A stretch of DNA of 64,000 nt from Hippopus hippopus (GCA_946811185.2 OX328096.1:21703881-21767880), one strand, 5' to 3'. Positions 1-14,000 are shown, counted from the stretch's first letter. Notes: a model not told the origin generated them from the sequence alone. Translations and numbers: made by a program.

Positions 1-201
1 TTGTTTGACTGTTTCTGAAGTCTGATCAGCATCTACAATACTCCTGTTTCATCTTTTACAACCCTACACCTTTCTACTGAGCCACACAACACTCAAAAAA
101 TTTGACAAGGACCCTAAAATACTAACTGGTCAGTGCATGTAAACTGGAATTTAGGGTATAGCCAAATACGAGCAAAAATCAACCATTGCAGAGTTCATGT
201 C

Positions 202-1647
202 CAGGGGTGTGGAAATCTTGAAATTATCTACTTGTCCATGGACAAGTAAATCTAAAAAATCTACTTGTCCATCAGAGAAGCTTACTTGTCCAAAACAAAA
301 CAATTTTAAATGGCACACAAAGACCTAACTGAATGTACCGTAGTTTGTAGTTAATGATGTTCTTTTAACCATTTAAATTTGCTTTGCTTATGTTTTTAAT
401 AATAATGATGAAAATAAATCAAGCAAACCTTTACAGGGCTTTTTTTTCCAAAAACTGGGAAGGGTCCTTAGCACTTCATTTTGGGATATTCAAGCGTGAT
501 TTTGGCCAAATTGGGAAAAAGCAGACTGACTTTTAAGGTACATCAATAAAACAAATCAATGGCACTGTACATACATACAGTAGATAGAAAGGTGCAACAA
601 TTTAATAATTGAAAAAGATTCAACAGTTACACTATAACTGCTCAAACCATGGCTAAATATCTCAGTGTTTGCACTTACAGCCCTTTTTAACACTACCGTC
701 GTACACTTATGGGTGCCAGAGTCAATACTTCAGCAGAACTGCTTACCAGCCATCATATGATACAAGAGAATCATTATCCGTGGAAGTTAAAATGCTAGGC
801 TTGGTTATTGTGTCTGGAGATGTAGAGTTTGCATCATGTGCAGTGATAATAACTGTCTACTTTTCAGACAACGGAAGATCGGCGATGTCCGACAGACTCG
901 CCACTTCAGATTGAGACTCGGTATGCGGAGATTTGATTACCTGCAGATCGATCTGCAAAGAATTTGAACGCTTTACGCCGAAAGTAAAAAGGCTGCGCTG
1001 GCCTTTATTGTCTACAGCCCTTTTAACAAACTTTTTGTAATGTTTCCCAGTTCTTGACATGTTTTACTTGGAGACAGCGTGTTTGGTTTTCTTTCAAATA
1101 CGTTTACTGCAACCGAGTAAGAATGTGTTCCACAGTGTTAAATTAAGATAACTTCTTTTGTCTGCTGTAAGTTTTTGCGAACGACAAAAAAGAATTTAAT
1201 ATTGAATGATACGGAAATGACAACCGCGTCAAGTCTACGTGCGGTGTTATAATGCGCAAAAAATGACCTCGGTTCGGTTATGGTTGCCTCCATTAAACAA
1301 ACCAAATGGCACGAAGAAACCACCACATTTCGGCTGTACTGTAGCGCAATCAAAATCATTAAAAAGCCTGCGTAGCCCATAAAATCAGAGTCAGCCACGT
1401 TTGTTTTTGATTCCAGATATCAGGGAATAGTTTATCATAATTTAATTTAAAAATGTTGTTGTTTACGAAGTGAGACGGAGAGAACATTTCTATTTCACAA
1501 GGATAATGTTATATAATACAGATCTTTATTTTCAGTTTCCTCCTCATTTTCTACTTGTCCGCGGACGAGTAGATTGCAAAAAGCCACTTGTCCGACGTCA
1601 AATTTACCCGAGTCAGACGAGTCGGACGTAGGATTTCCGCACCCCTG
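202..1647. mobile_element. DNA transposon, 1.45 kb, with TIRs and 5-bp TSD
   Basis: The ends are CAGGGGTGTGGAAATC at 202 and its near-perfect inverse GATTTCCGCACCCCTG ending at 1647. The element is flanked on both sides by ATGTC (197-201 and 1648-1652), which reads as a 5-bp target-site duplication. Subterminal CTACTTGTCC words recur at 229, 260 and 1551, in both orientations, as transposase-binding repeats often do. No full transposase is present, so this is probably a non-autonomous or deleted copy. The superfamily is not settled from the termini. Confidence 0.75.
857..1060 (-). pseudogene. possible N-terminal transposase remnant inside the 202-1647 transposon
   Basis: An open frame of 67 codons begins MSRTGKHYKKFVKRAV and is basic. 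It has a KGQRSLFTFG stretch of the kind found near the N termini of some cut-and-paste transposases. It lies centrally in the transposon and stops just after SEK, where a GTAGAC could act as a donor. No catalytic domain follows. This is a weak call, and a chance ORF is a real alternative. Confidence 0.2.
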
Positions 1648-1893
1648 ATGTCCTATCCCAAATTCTTTTTTTTAGAAGATTAATCACTGCAAGAACATCA
1701 AAATATATCAGCAACCTAAAGATGATATAGCAACATAATTATAATATAGCCCAATTGTCCGACCAGCTTTCCTCAGGTTCACAAAGACAGCGATCAGACC
1801 TAAGGGATTATATGTCAAATTTCATACAAGAGATAATGGGTGTTATTCTACATGTACCAAGAAAAGGAAATTGCTGATAAGCCATTATCCTAC

Positions 1894-2002
1894 CTGAGTG
1901 AAAATACCAGTAGCATATTCCACCTTTGGTATTACATTGAGCGTGCGGGACTGAAGTTTTTGTTGATAATCTTGCTTGATGGGATCTAGATGGCTTCTCA
2001 AT
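1894..2002 (-). CDS. ABCG2: ABCG2-like exon: end of cytosolic linker before TM1
   Basis: The 109-bp exon has acceptor CCACACAG and donor CAG|GTAGGA and is entered in phase 2. It encodes [14 protein letters not shown]...[10 protein letters not shown]. The last ten residues align with the pre-TM segment of ABCG2, just before the first membrane helix. It ends in phase 0; the next exon is left of the window. Confidence 0.85.
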
Positions 2003-5000
2003 CTGTGTGGAAAGAAAGGTAAAAGCATATGAGCCATGCTCTATGAAATTGGGGCTTAACCCTTTACCATACAATCCCCACTTTTAACCACCCTGAGAAA
2101 GAAGCCTTTTGAAAACACTGTGGGAAAAGAAGAAAAATGCAGATGCTTTGAATTTGGACAAGGCTAAGATCTTGTGGTCTGGTAAAGGGTTAAAGCTTCT
2201 GTAAAATGTATCAACCAATCTGAGCCTGCGCAGTGTGCCCAGGCTGACATGGATCAAATCTTTTTGCTATTTGTAAATTTGTAAATTAACAGCATATATC
2301 CAAGGACCAGATTTCCTTCAGATTCAGTCAATCGTAACTAAATGGATTTTAAGGACCCATAAGTATGTGATGACTTGTTCGGTATACTGCATCAAGGAGA
2401 TACACAATACCCCCTTTTGCCAGAGCATGACTCATATTATAAGATATTCAGATTCAAATTGGTCAGTTGTTCAATTAATTAACCCTTTACCAAACAATCC
2501 CTGATTTTTACGACCCAGAAGAAGAAGCCTTTTGAAAACATTGTGGGAAAATGAGAAAATGCTGTTAACCAGCATTTTCTCCTTTTCCCATAATGTTTTC
2601 TACTCTTCTAAAGTCAAGTTTCAATTTTTGAGTCATGTTTATTTTGTCGTCTGCAAATGCTTTCAATTTGGACCAGTCTAAAATTTTGTCATTTGGTAAA
2701 GAGTTAACTCTTCACCAAACGAAAAGACTTTAAACTAGTCCAAATTGAAAGCATTTTGCAGATGACAATTAAATATTGATCTCATGGTAAGATAGGCCTG
2801 TGATAGGATAGAATACATTGTGGCAAAAGGAGAAAATGCTGGTTACCAGCATTTTCTCCTTTTCCCACAATGTTTTGAAAAGCTTCTTCCTCGGTTTCTG
2901 AAACTTGGGACTGCATTGTGAAGGGTTAAATGGTTTTCTATACTTCTTTCAACATTATTTTGGTCCTATCACAGTGGCAGTCCCTTAATTATTCATGTGT
3001 TTTCCTGGTTTTTACCTGTAATGGGTCAGATTATGCATCATCCTCTTGTTTTTCCTGAAACATTATTTCTGTGATGAGATCAAAGTTGCATCGATGAAGT
3101 AAATTCAAACTAGCCCAGAAAACAAACATTTCATCACAGAGTTAAATAACCAGTACTCTTTGAATATCAAACAATTACACAGAAAATATTGTGAAAAAGT
3201 AGCATGCTACAAATACTTGCTCCTTTTCCAACAATGTTTTTTTTTTTAAGTCTATAATCTCTACCCTATGAAATTAGCTTGTCTCAAAAATCAACTTTAA
3301 ACTTCAGGGGCATTAAATAGCACATGTAAATCATAATGTTAAAATTAAAAGAAGGAAAATAAAAGAAGGAAAATGATTTACAAACAAGAGGGCCATGATG
3401 GCCCTGTATCGCTCCACTGGCTAATACGTAAAATCACTACATGCCAAACATTACAATACTTGGCCAATTGGTTTTGAACATAAGACCCCTGAAACAGGAC
3501 TAAAATTGGTAGCCCTAGTTCATATGGTTAGTAACAAGAAGATTTCTAAAGATTTCACTATATAAGCCCATGTAAAACTTCTGACCCCTCAGGGTGAATC
3601 AAATTCCCCCCTAGGGCTATAATTTACGCACTCTTGGTGAAGGGCCTTTAGATATAGCTACATGCGAAATTTGGTAGCCCTACGCTTTATGAATAAGTAC
3701 AGGGAGATTTCTTAAGTTTTCTCTACATAAGCCCATGTAAAACTTGTGACCCCCGGGGCAGGGCCAATTTTGACCCCAGGGCTATAATTTAAGCACTCTT
3801 GGTAGAGACCCACTAGATAAAGCCACATGCAAAATTTGGTAGCCCTAGGCCTTACGGCTAGGTACAGGGAGATTTCTAAAGTTTTCCCTAAATAAGCCCA
3901 TGTAAAACTTGTGACCCCCGGGGTGGGGTCAAATTTGACCCAAGGGCTATAATTTGGGCACTCTTGGTAGAGGCCCACTAGATAAAGCCACATGCAAAAT
4001 TTGGTAGCCCTAGGCCCCATGGCTAGGTCAAAGAAGAATTTTAAAGTTCTCCCTATATAAGCCCATGTAAAACTTGTTATATAAGCCCATGTAAAACTTG
4101 TTACCCCCGGGCAGGGCCTAATTTGACCCCAGGGCTATAATTTGAACAATCTTGGCAGAGGTCCACTAGATAAAGCTACATGCCAAATTTGGTAGCTCTA
4201 GGCCCTATGGCTAGGTAGAAGAGGAATTTTAAAGTTCTCCCTAAATAAGCCCATGTAAAACTTGTGACCCCCGGGGCGGGGCCAATTTTGACCCCAGGGC
4301 TATAAATTGAAGAAACTTGGTAGAGGTCCACTAGATAAAGCTACATGCCAAATTTGGTAGCCCTTGGCCTTACGGTTTCAGACAAGAAGATTTTCAAAGA
4401 TTTTCAAAATTTTTCAGTTTTGTTGCCATGGCAACCAGAGTTTTTGAAGGAATTAAATTCTTTCAAGAAATTCTGAAGAGGACCATGGCAGGATCATTTC
4501 TGTGAAGTTTCATCAAAATTGGATGGGTAGTTTCAGAGAAGAAGACGTTTTAAAAAAAAGTTAACGCACGGACGGACGCACGGACGGACGGACGGACGCA
4601 CGACGGACAACAGGCCATGACATAAGCCCGCTGGCCTTCGGCCAGTGGAGCTAAAAATTAACTCTTCTACATGTATTTATAAAATCTTTACATGAAACAG
4701 ACATTCTCAGTCAGAAATAAAGATTCAGTAATTGCAGTTTCAAGGATGTTAATGTCAGAATATCTTGCAAAGAAGTGGACAGTGTGGATCAAAAATCAGA
4801 CTGCATGTTTTGTGCAGTCTGACCTTGATCTACACTGAACACACAAGCAAATATAGCCAGATTCAGTGTTGCAAGGGTTAAAAAGTACTTACTTTTGAGC
4901 CCATGTCGATTTCTTGTAGGATGAAGTCAACTTCTCTCTCAGAGCCTCTGATTCTGCAAGATAAAATAAAGACTTGCATGTAAACTCTTAAACAAATAAC

Positions 5001-8000
5001 TTTTTTTTTCAATGTGGTCAAAATTCAAAGCATTTGCAGAAGATTATGTTTCTCAACTATTTTGATTTTTCTATGACAGGTTAGAAAATATCATGTGAAC
5101 AAGAGATTAATGCTGGTTACCAGCATTTTATCCTTTGCCCACAATGTTTTCAAAGGATTTTCTCTTAAAAGTCCTTAAAACTCAGGATTGTGAGGTAAAA
5201 GGTTAACTTTTAACCTAACAAGAAAAATTTCATGGTGTCCAAAACAACAGCATTAAAATGTGGCTCAAATGATTTGATTTTTCTATGACAGGTTAGAGAA
5301 CATTTTGTGAAAAGGAGAGATTAGAAACCAGTACAATGTATGTGAAATGCTGTCTCCTATCATTTTCTCCTTTTCCCACAGTCATTATTTTCTTTTCAAT
5401 TCTTTTTGAAGACAAAATTCCTTCATTTGAGCCATAATTTATTTGTCATCTACAAATGCTTTCAATTTGAAGAAGGCTAAACTTTTGTCATTTGGTAAAG
5501 ATTTAAAAAGTTATGGTGGAAAGCATCTTTTTTTTTCCAATCATAATGAAACAGTCTTTTTTTTTTAATCATATCATAATGAATCATCTTCTTTTGAATC
5601 CGAATAAAATATCTTTTTTTTTTTAATCATAATGAAACATCAATGTCTTTAATCATAATGAAACATCTTTTTTGAATCCTAGTGAAACATCTTTTTTAAA
5701 ATCATAATGACAGATTTTACTATAGGTATCTACAAAAACTTAAAAATGTCAACCATGGCAATAAAAGGGTAGGTTAAGTTCTTTTTGTCCACTTGAAGCC
5801 ATAAATCTGTCTCAAGTATCAAATAAATCTCTAAATCTCTTATTTCCTACTGAAAACTAGGGCAAAGTCCCCCTCTTGTATCATCAGTGTCAATGATGAT
5901 CCCTTTATATCTTTGCAAAATAGAATCTGAAAATCCTAGTTACTCTTGAAGATTTAAATGAGCCATGCTCTGGCAAAATGGGGTTTAACCCTTTACCAAA
6001 CAATCCCGAGTTTTAACGACCCTTGGAAAGAAGCTGTCTGAAAACATTGTGGGAAAAGGAGAAAATGCTGGTAATCAGCATTTTCTCCTTTTCCCGCAAT
6101 GTTTTCTATTTTATCAATAACAAATTCCACTATTTAAGCCATCTTTAATTTGTCGTCTGCAAATGCTTTAAATTTGGACGAATCTAAAATTTTGTCGTTT
6201 GGTAAAGAGTTAATGTGTCTCCATGATGCATTATACAAAGCAAGTCGTCAGATTCCATAGTCATGGATCCATAAAATCCATTTTGTCTAACACCTAACTG
6301 AATTACCAGGTACATGTAGATTGGTCCTTTGACACATAGAAAATGACCAATAGCAAAAAGTTCTGACCTAGATCAGCCTCCACACTGTGTGGGCTGACCT
6401 GATAGATACTTTCTGAAAATGCATTAAACCCCTTTCAGGAAAAGCATGGTTCAAATAGATAGTTTCACCCAAGAAAATAAACCTAAAATATTGCAATTCT
6501 ACGGCTGCTTTTGCAAGATTATCTTTTAAGTATTGGAAGGGATAGATTGTTTGCAGCAGGGTCTGAACATGTTACCTGTGCTTTGTCTTAGTATTATGGT
6601 ATATCAATATTGATTTAATCCCTTATGAAACAATCTAGAGTTTAAACAACCCTAAGAAAAAAGTCTTTCCACAAATAGTGTGAAAAAGAGACAATGCTGG
6701 TAACCAGCATTTTCTCCTTTTCTCACAATCTTTTCTACACTTCCTACAACAAATTCCATCGTTCATACCAAATTTAGCTTCTCATCTTCAAATGAGCCAT
6801 GCTCTGTGAAAAGGGTGTTTAGTGCATCTACAAATCCAGGTCAGCCTGCCAGTCAGGCTGACATTAGTTGAAACTTTTCGCTTTTAGTAACATTAATTTT
6901 CTGTACATCACAGGACCAGTCAATCTCAGAATTCAGCCAGTTGTTAGACAGAATGAATTTTATGGATTGATAATTATGTGATGACTTTCTTGGTATAGTG
7001 CATAATGAAGATGCATTAAACCCCTTTTTGCCAGAGTATGGCACAAATGCTTTCAATTTGAACAAGACTAAGTTAAAATTTCTTGTCTGGTAGAGATGGC
7101 ACATTGCTTCTAGCAGATGGCTCCTGTTTAGCAGTAGATCACTTCTAACAACATGAAACCGAAAGGCGGTGCATGCACTGCTTATCATTATCATTTTCCT
7201 TCTACTGCAACAATGTTTTCCCATGAACTATAATTCATAATTACTGACCCCTATTTACATGAATATTTTCAGTCATTACAATAAGATTAAAAGATTTAAG
7301 CAAATTATTTGGGATTGTACAATACATTAATATGAACCCTGCTTTACCCAAACATATGAACTGGCCTGAAGTTATTGAATATTCTAACATGACATGTGAA
7401 TTTGGCACTATAAACACAGCGCAACAAAAGCGTGGTAAAATCTACGTTATTCTATAATTATAGAGTGACGTCATTCTATATAGAGTGACGTCATTACTTA
7501 TAAAGTAAGTAAGTTATTCAATGGAATATAATCTGCATCCGCGTTTTTACTCTAAGTATGAACTTGTTTTCCTTTCATTAAGAGTTGGTCATGTTAGATT
7601 CGAAATAACCTTCTTTCTATGGTGGTTTATCGTTCAATAAACCACATTGTGAGTTATGAGGCGCAATGAATAACCCACTCGGGCTATCGCCCTCATGGAT
7701 TATTTATTGTGCCTCATAACTCACAACTGTGGTTTATTGAACGATAAACCACCATAGAAAGAAGATTATTTCTTAAATGACTCTAATTGCAAACTTATGC
7801 AGACTAGTGAAACTTTTATTCAGACTTTATGCTTGCTTACCTAAACTACAAATGCAAATTTCATGCAGTACACAGGTTAGTGAAAGCCAGTCCTTTATTA
7901 AAAGTGACAATAATAATGATCCTAGAAAAAAGTTTCGTAACAAAAAACCATGAAACACATTTTGAAGAACACGTGGAACACTTAAGTATGTAATGATATA

Positions 8001-11000
8001 CAATCATCATCTCAAATTTCATGTAAGATATTTGTCTACTTCTGACATAAAAACACAAATAATTTACTGCTTTTTGTGCTCTATCTCCAGCATATCACTA
8101 TTTAAAAAAGATACTGAATAAGGACAACTCAAACAATCATTCACAATGGAAACTTTGTTTCAAATTGTCTCAGAACTTTAATGTTTTTGGATGAATCAAG
8201 GTGAAAGGTAATTAGCTCCTAAAGTGCCTTTACACAACTGTAATTGCCTTTTTGACCAGTGAAGATCAAGATCAGACCACACAAAATGTGCCTCTGATCT
8301 TTGATCTACACTGCCCGCCTAGCTTAAACACTATGGACAAAAGCAATCATCAAATTGGCATTATTTTGGTCTTATTTCTAAGACTTTAATTGTCTGTTAG
8401 ATTTATGCCGCACCATAGGGAATAACTCCTTACCAAATGACAAAATTTTAGCCTTCTTAAAATTTAAATCATTAATGCAAAATTAAAATGTGGCTCAAAT
8501 GATGTCATTTTGTTTCTGAAAGGATGGAAAAAAGTGTGAGAAAAGGAGAAAATACTGGTTACCGGTACCTGAATTTCCTCCTTTTCACAAAATGTTTTCA
8601 AAAGCCTTGTTTTGCTGAGAAAAGCACAGAATTGTTTCGTAAAAGGTTAGGACAGATCACACAGATAGTTTTCTAAAAGGTTACATTTCATCACATTAAG
8701 AAACCGTAAAATTAAAACTTTGTTCAAAATCATTTTAGAAGTTTTTAACCTGGAGAAATTCAATATTTTGTTGGGAAAAATCGTGAAGATGTGACTGTTT
8801 TCTTTTGTTAACAAAATACAGGGTAGCTTCAGATTCTTTTCATAAAATTCATACCATTATAATGGCCTATGCCCATTCATCATCCCCTCATAAAACAATT
8901 TTTACTGAGAGCCTTTTCACAATGACTAGGCAATCACGCTGAGTGATCATTAAAAACCGAGGTAGACCTCCACCGTTCCAGTTTAAGTCACATGTCTAGC
9001 ACATGGTTCTAAATATAGACAATAATTGGATTGGAAAAAATGGTCCACAGCACAACCAGAAAGAAATTCAACACCGTGTGATAAAAAATCCATTTTACCC
9101 TTTCACGAAATTTAAAGACTGATGGCTATTGAAAAAATTGCAAGAAAAGGAGAAATTGTTGGTAACCTGCATTTTCTCTTTTAAATAACATTTTTTCCAT
9201 CCTATCAAGAGTCTAGTCACATCATTTTGAACCACATTTTAGTTGTTGTCTGCTAATGCTTTCAATATGGATAAGCTCAAAGTTTTGTTGTCTGACACAG
9301 AATTAAAGACACATCATTGAAGAGGTTACAATGTGGAACAGTTTGCCTGAACTGACAGGGGTATTAATACATAAAAATGTACTTAAATATTTCAATTTTT
9401 GAAGTAATGTTTTGTAACTAATTCAGGTCAAAGAATAACAAAGAGGTCATAATGTGGGATGAATGCACTAGGACATTTGTTGTGCTAAAAGAATTGGGAA
9501 CAACCATTTTATATAATTTGGGACGGGTTTAATGCACTAAGGAATGTTACACATTTTGGAACAATCATTTAATAGGCTTGTTTTGTAGGGGCCTTTTCAC
9601 AGCTATTTTTTTATTTCATAAACTAAAACAAAGAATTTACTGAACAGTACTTAAAATCTTTTTGTAAGAGATAAAAAATTCTCTCAACATTTTTTATTTA
9701 TGAAATTTCATCAGCAATTTACCTATTATTTCTTTCAATGTTTTACTTGTGCTCTTTCAATTTTTTCTGCATTTCAGTTTTCCATTCATTCTGATGACTA
9801 TTATGAAAGTTCTTTACCAGGCAACCATAATTTAGACTCTTTCAAAATCAAGTCATCTACCAGTATTTTCTCTTTTTGCCACAATGTTTTCAAGAACCCT
9901 TTAAGTCATAGAGTTATTAAAACACAGAGCAACTTGTAGAGCACAATAATGAAAATGAAGCCTGTATTAAAAAGGTAGCCATTTTCCTGGAAAATTCTAT
10001 TGCAGTTTACTTTGCCTCTCTCTATCAACTGTTATCAGACAGAAAAAAGACAAACCTTTACAAATTGAAGGATTTATATATCACAAATTGAATTGAGCCT
10101 CAAATATTGGAAATATTTTTTTGGAAGGATAGAAAACAAGGTGGGAAAAGGAGAAAATGCCTATTACATGCATTTCCCCCTTCACCCAAAATGTTTTCAA
10201 AAGGGCCTTTCTCCTCAGAAATACTAAAACACAGGATTGCTTGGTAGGGGCCTTAGAATTACCTCCTAAAACAAATTTTTGGCAAACAAATTTGAAACAA
10301 GAGGGCCATGATGGCCCTGAAGTCGCTCACCTGAGCCTTTTGATCAAACATGACCCATTTCCAATCTCTTCAGAGATATTAAGACAAACGCTCTGACAAA
10401 CACTCATTAGTATTGGGCTTACAAATATGGCCTCTAGTGTGCAAACAAGCTTTTTCTAGAATTTGTCTCATCAGCCTACTTGACATGTAGAAATTATCCA
10501 GACATACATTCCGACAAACTTTCATGAGTATTTGAGAGAAAATGTGGCCTGTAGGGTGTACAAAAGGTTTTTCCGAGATTTGACCTAGTGACCTAGTTTT
10601 TTATCCAACATGACCCATATTCATACTAGTCTAAGATATTATCAAGACAAACATTCAAAGTAAATTTCAAGATTATTGGACTGGAAATGTGGCCTCTAGA
10701 GCGTACGCACGGTTTTTCAAGGATGAAACTCGGTGACCTAGTTTTTATTCTACGTGACCCATTTTCAAACTCATGCAAGATATCATCAAGACAAACATTC
10801 TAACAAAAGTTTAAAGCTGCAGTAAAGTCAAAAATAGGTAATTTTCACCGTTTATAACACGAAAATATATTGGATAATCCATCACAACACACAAATATAA
10901 CGTCGGAGAAAACTCGAACGTGTCAGTTACTGCATTGGTTGCCATGATATACGTGAGCGAAAATGCATAGAGAAGACCGTCAATTTCACGAACGCCATTG

Positions 11001-14000
11001 ATCGAGACAACCTTCGTTATCGTTCATGTATATTCAAACTAGGTCTTCGAGAACGTCACGTGATAACATTGCATCTCATTAGTGCTATGACTTAGTAGAC
11101 AGGACTATTGTTTACAATTCCAATATTATGTCATCGGAGAGTAAGATTGCTCGTTTTGAACCGGTTTTCTTATTTAGATGTAGTAAACTCTTCCTGTACT
11201 GATGATAAATGAATTAGCGATGATCAGCCTATGTCGTTGTTTCTGTTTATGATGTTGATAAACTTATGTTTTTCATGCCTAGAATGGGGACAAAACGATA
11301 AAGTGAATGAAGGGTTTGTTTCGACGCTTTGAATGATCACGTGGTGTTTACATCACTAACACGTCACTGCGGAGATTTACGATGAAAAGTCGGCTAATTG
11401 TCGGCGATCATCAATGTAAACAAACAGATAATGCGGCATGGTAGGATCTGTTCTAGTTTCAAAATTCTTTTTTCTGCCACTGACTGGTACGTTTGAGAAC
11501 TACACCTTTACATATCGTTAAAGTCATAATAATCTTCATATTTTTACATGGTAAAAATGAAATTTACTTTTATTTTATAAACAGTTTGTTTATTCAGTTG
11601 GACGCTACTGAGACTTTAAAGAATATTGGATGGTAATTATAGTACAAAAGGTTTTTCCGAGATTTGACCTTGTGACCTAGTTTTTTATCCAACATGACCC
11701 ATTTTCATACTAGTCTAAGAAATTATCAAGACAAACATTCTGACCGAATTTCAAGATTATTGGACTGAAAATGTGGCCTCTAGAGCTTACATAAGGTTTT
11801 TCTAAGATTTGACCTGGTGACCAAGTTTTTGACCTGACATGACCCATTTTCAATCTAATCCAAGCTATCATCATGACAAACATTCTGACCAACTTTAAAG
11901 ATCATTGGACTGAAAATGTGGCTTCTGGAGCGTACACAAGGTTTTTCAAAGATTTGACCCTGTGACCTAGTTTTTGACCCCACATGGCCCACTTTCAAAC
12001 TCGTCTGCGATATTATCAAGACAAACATTCTGACCAAATTTCAAGAGTATTGGACAGAAAATGTGGCTTCTGGAGCATACACAAGGTTTTTTTAAGATTT
12101 GACCTAGTGACCTAGTTTTTGACCCAACATGGCCTGTTTTCAAATTTATCAGAGATATCATCAAGACAAACATTCTGACCAAATTTCAAGAGTACTGAAC
12201 TGAAAATGTGGCCTCTAGAGCATACACAAGGTTTTTCTAAGCTTTGACCTGGTGACCTAGTTTTTGACCCGCCATGGCCCACTTTCAAACTTGTTCGAGA
12301 TATCATCAAGACAAACATTCTGACCAACTTTCTAGAGTTTTGGACTGAAAATGTGGCCTCTAGAGCGTACACAAGGTTTTTTGCTAAGATTTGACCTGGT
12401 GACCTAGTTTTTGACCCAACATGGCCCATTTTCAAACTCATCCGAGATACCATCAAGACAAACATTCTGACCAACTTTCAAGAGTATTGGACTGAAAATG
12501 TGGCCTCTAGAGCGTACACAAGGTTTTTCTAAGACTTGACCTGGTGACCTAGTTTTTGACCAGACATGGCCAATTTTCACACTCATCTGAGATATCATCA
12601 AGACAAACATTCTGACCAACTTTCAGGAGTATTGGACTAAAAGTATGGCCTCTAGAGTGTACACAAGGTTTTTCTAAGATTTGACCTAGTGACCTAGTTT
12701 TTGAGCCGACATGACCCATTTTCAAACTCATCTGAGATATCATCAAGGCAAACATTCTGACCAAGTTTCATGAGTATAGGACTGAAAATGTGGCCTCTAG
12801 AGCGTACACAAGGTAAAAAGTTGACGACGCACGACAGACGCCGGACACAGCACAAACACAATAGCTCACCATGAGCACTTCGTGCTCTGGTGAGCTAAAA
12901 AATGTATGATCAACTTAAGTAAGATTAAATACAGAACAACATATATTTAAGCAAGTACGAAGGGGACACAAAAAATAAGCTTGCTTAGGAAAGAACCCTA
13001 AAAGTGGTTGAATGGGACAAGTGCTTGCATAGGAAAGGTTCCCTGAACATGTGCTTGCCTAGGAAAAGTGCTTGCTTAGAAAGTACTTGCCTTCTCTATG
13101 ACATCATCATTATTTTTGCTTAATACCTGCTGCATTACCTCATAGAGGTGATCATTATGACAGGTTTAACTGTACAAGAAAAGCATGATGAAAGTATTGT
13201 AGCTCAAAGAAAAACTGCTTACAGCAACTTCTCCTTACCCACAATTCTCTCAGGAGCAGTCTACTGCAAGAAAGGAGTCTGTAGGTAGTAATAAGATATT
13301 ATGTCAGCACAATATGCCAAAGCCAGGGCTTTTGCAGACAGCATAGATCAAGATCAGACTGCAGTGAACTTGCAGTCTGACCTTAGATCTTTACCGCTCT
13401 CATGTTCAGTCAAACCTTTAAGATAAAAAATCTTTCCCAGTTTCAGCTGATTGATTTTTGTGTTTGGAAAGAGGTAAAGTTTACATGAGCCATGCTGTGG
13501 CAAAAGGGGGTTTAATGCATCTCCTTTACGCATTATACCAAGCCAGTCATCATAATAATCATAGACCCAGTTTAGTCTAACAGCTGACTGAATCTGGTGG
13601 TAGAATTGTCCTTGGACATGCAGAAAATTGACCGATAGCAAAAAGTTTCGACCCATGTTTGCATGCACAGGCTGACATGGGACGATACTTTTTGCAGGTG
13701 CATTAAGTCCCCTTTTCATACAGGATGGCTCATATATTTGGCTCTGAATGCGAGATACACTATACATGTTTTTTTGGCTCAAATTGCTTCTGGAAATATA
13801 GTTTATACAACTGGGATATTGGTTTTATGCAATGGTCTGAAAGGCAAAAAGTCAAAGATTATTATATTACCTTCTAATGTTTGTTTCCTTAAAAATCCTT
13901 AAATTTAGGTTGTAAATAGTATGTGTTATGGAATACTTAAATTATGTCAATCTAAAAAGTTTCAATAGGAGAATTTGTAAATCTTAAAACCCATCTTCAT

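Noticed and set aside
3712..4020. 102-codon minus ORF with an internal repeat ([15 protein letters not shown])
   Set aside because: It is a reading of the ~170-bp tandem units of the H element at 3382.
4566..4618. GACGGACG tandem looked like a CRISPR-like or satellite array
   Set aside because: It is a short microsatellite tract regularly found before the terminal hairpin of H elements; no spacers, and the genome is eukaryotic.
11710..12764. Staggered minus-strand ORFs sharing [10 protein letters not shown] and [13 protein letters not shown] wording
   Set aside because: They are antisense readings of the 145-bp tandem core of an H element. The period shifts the frame each unit, so no continuous protein exists.
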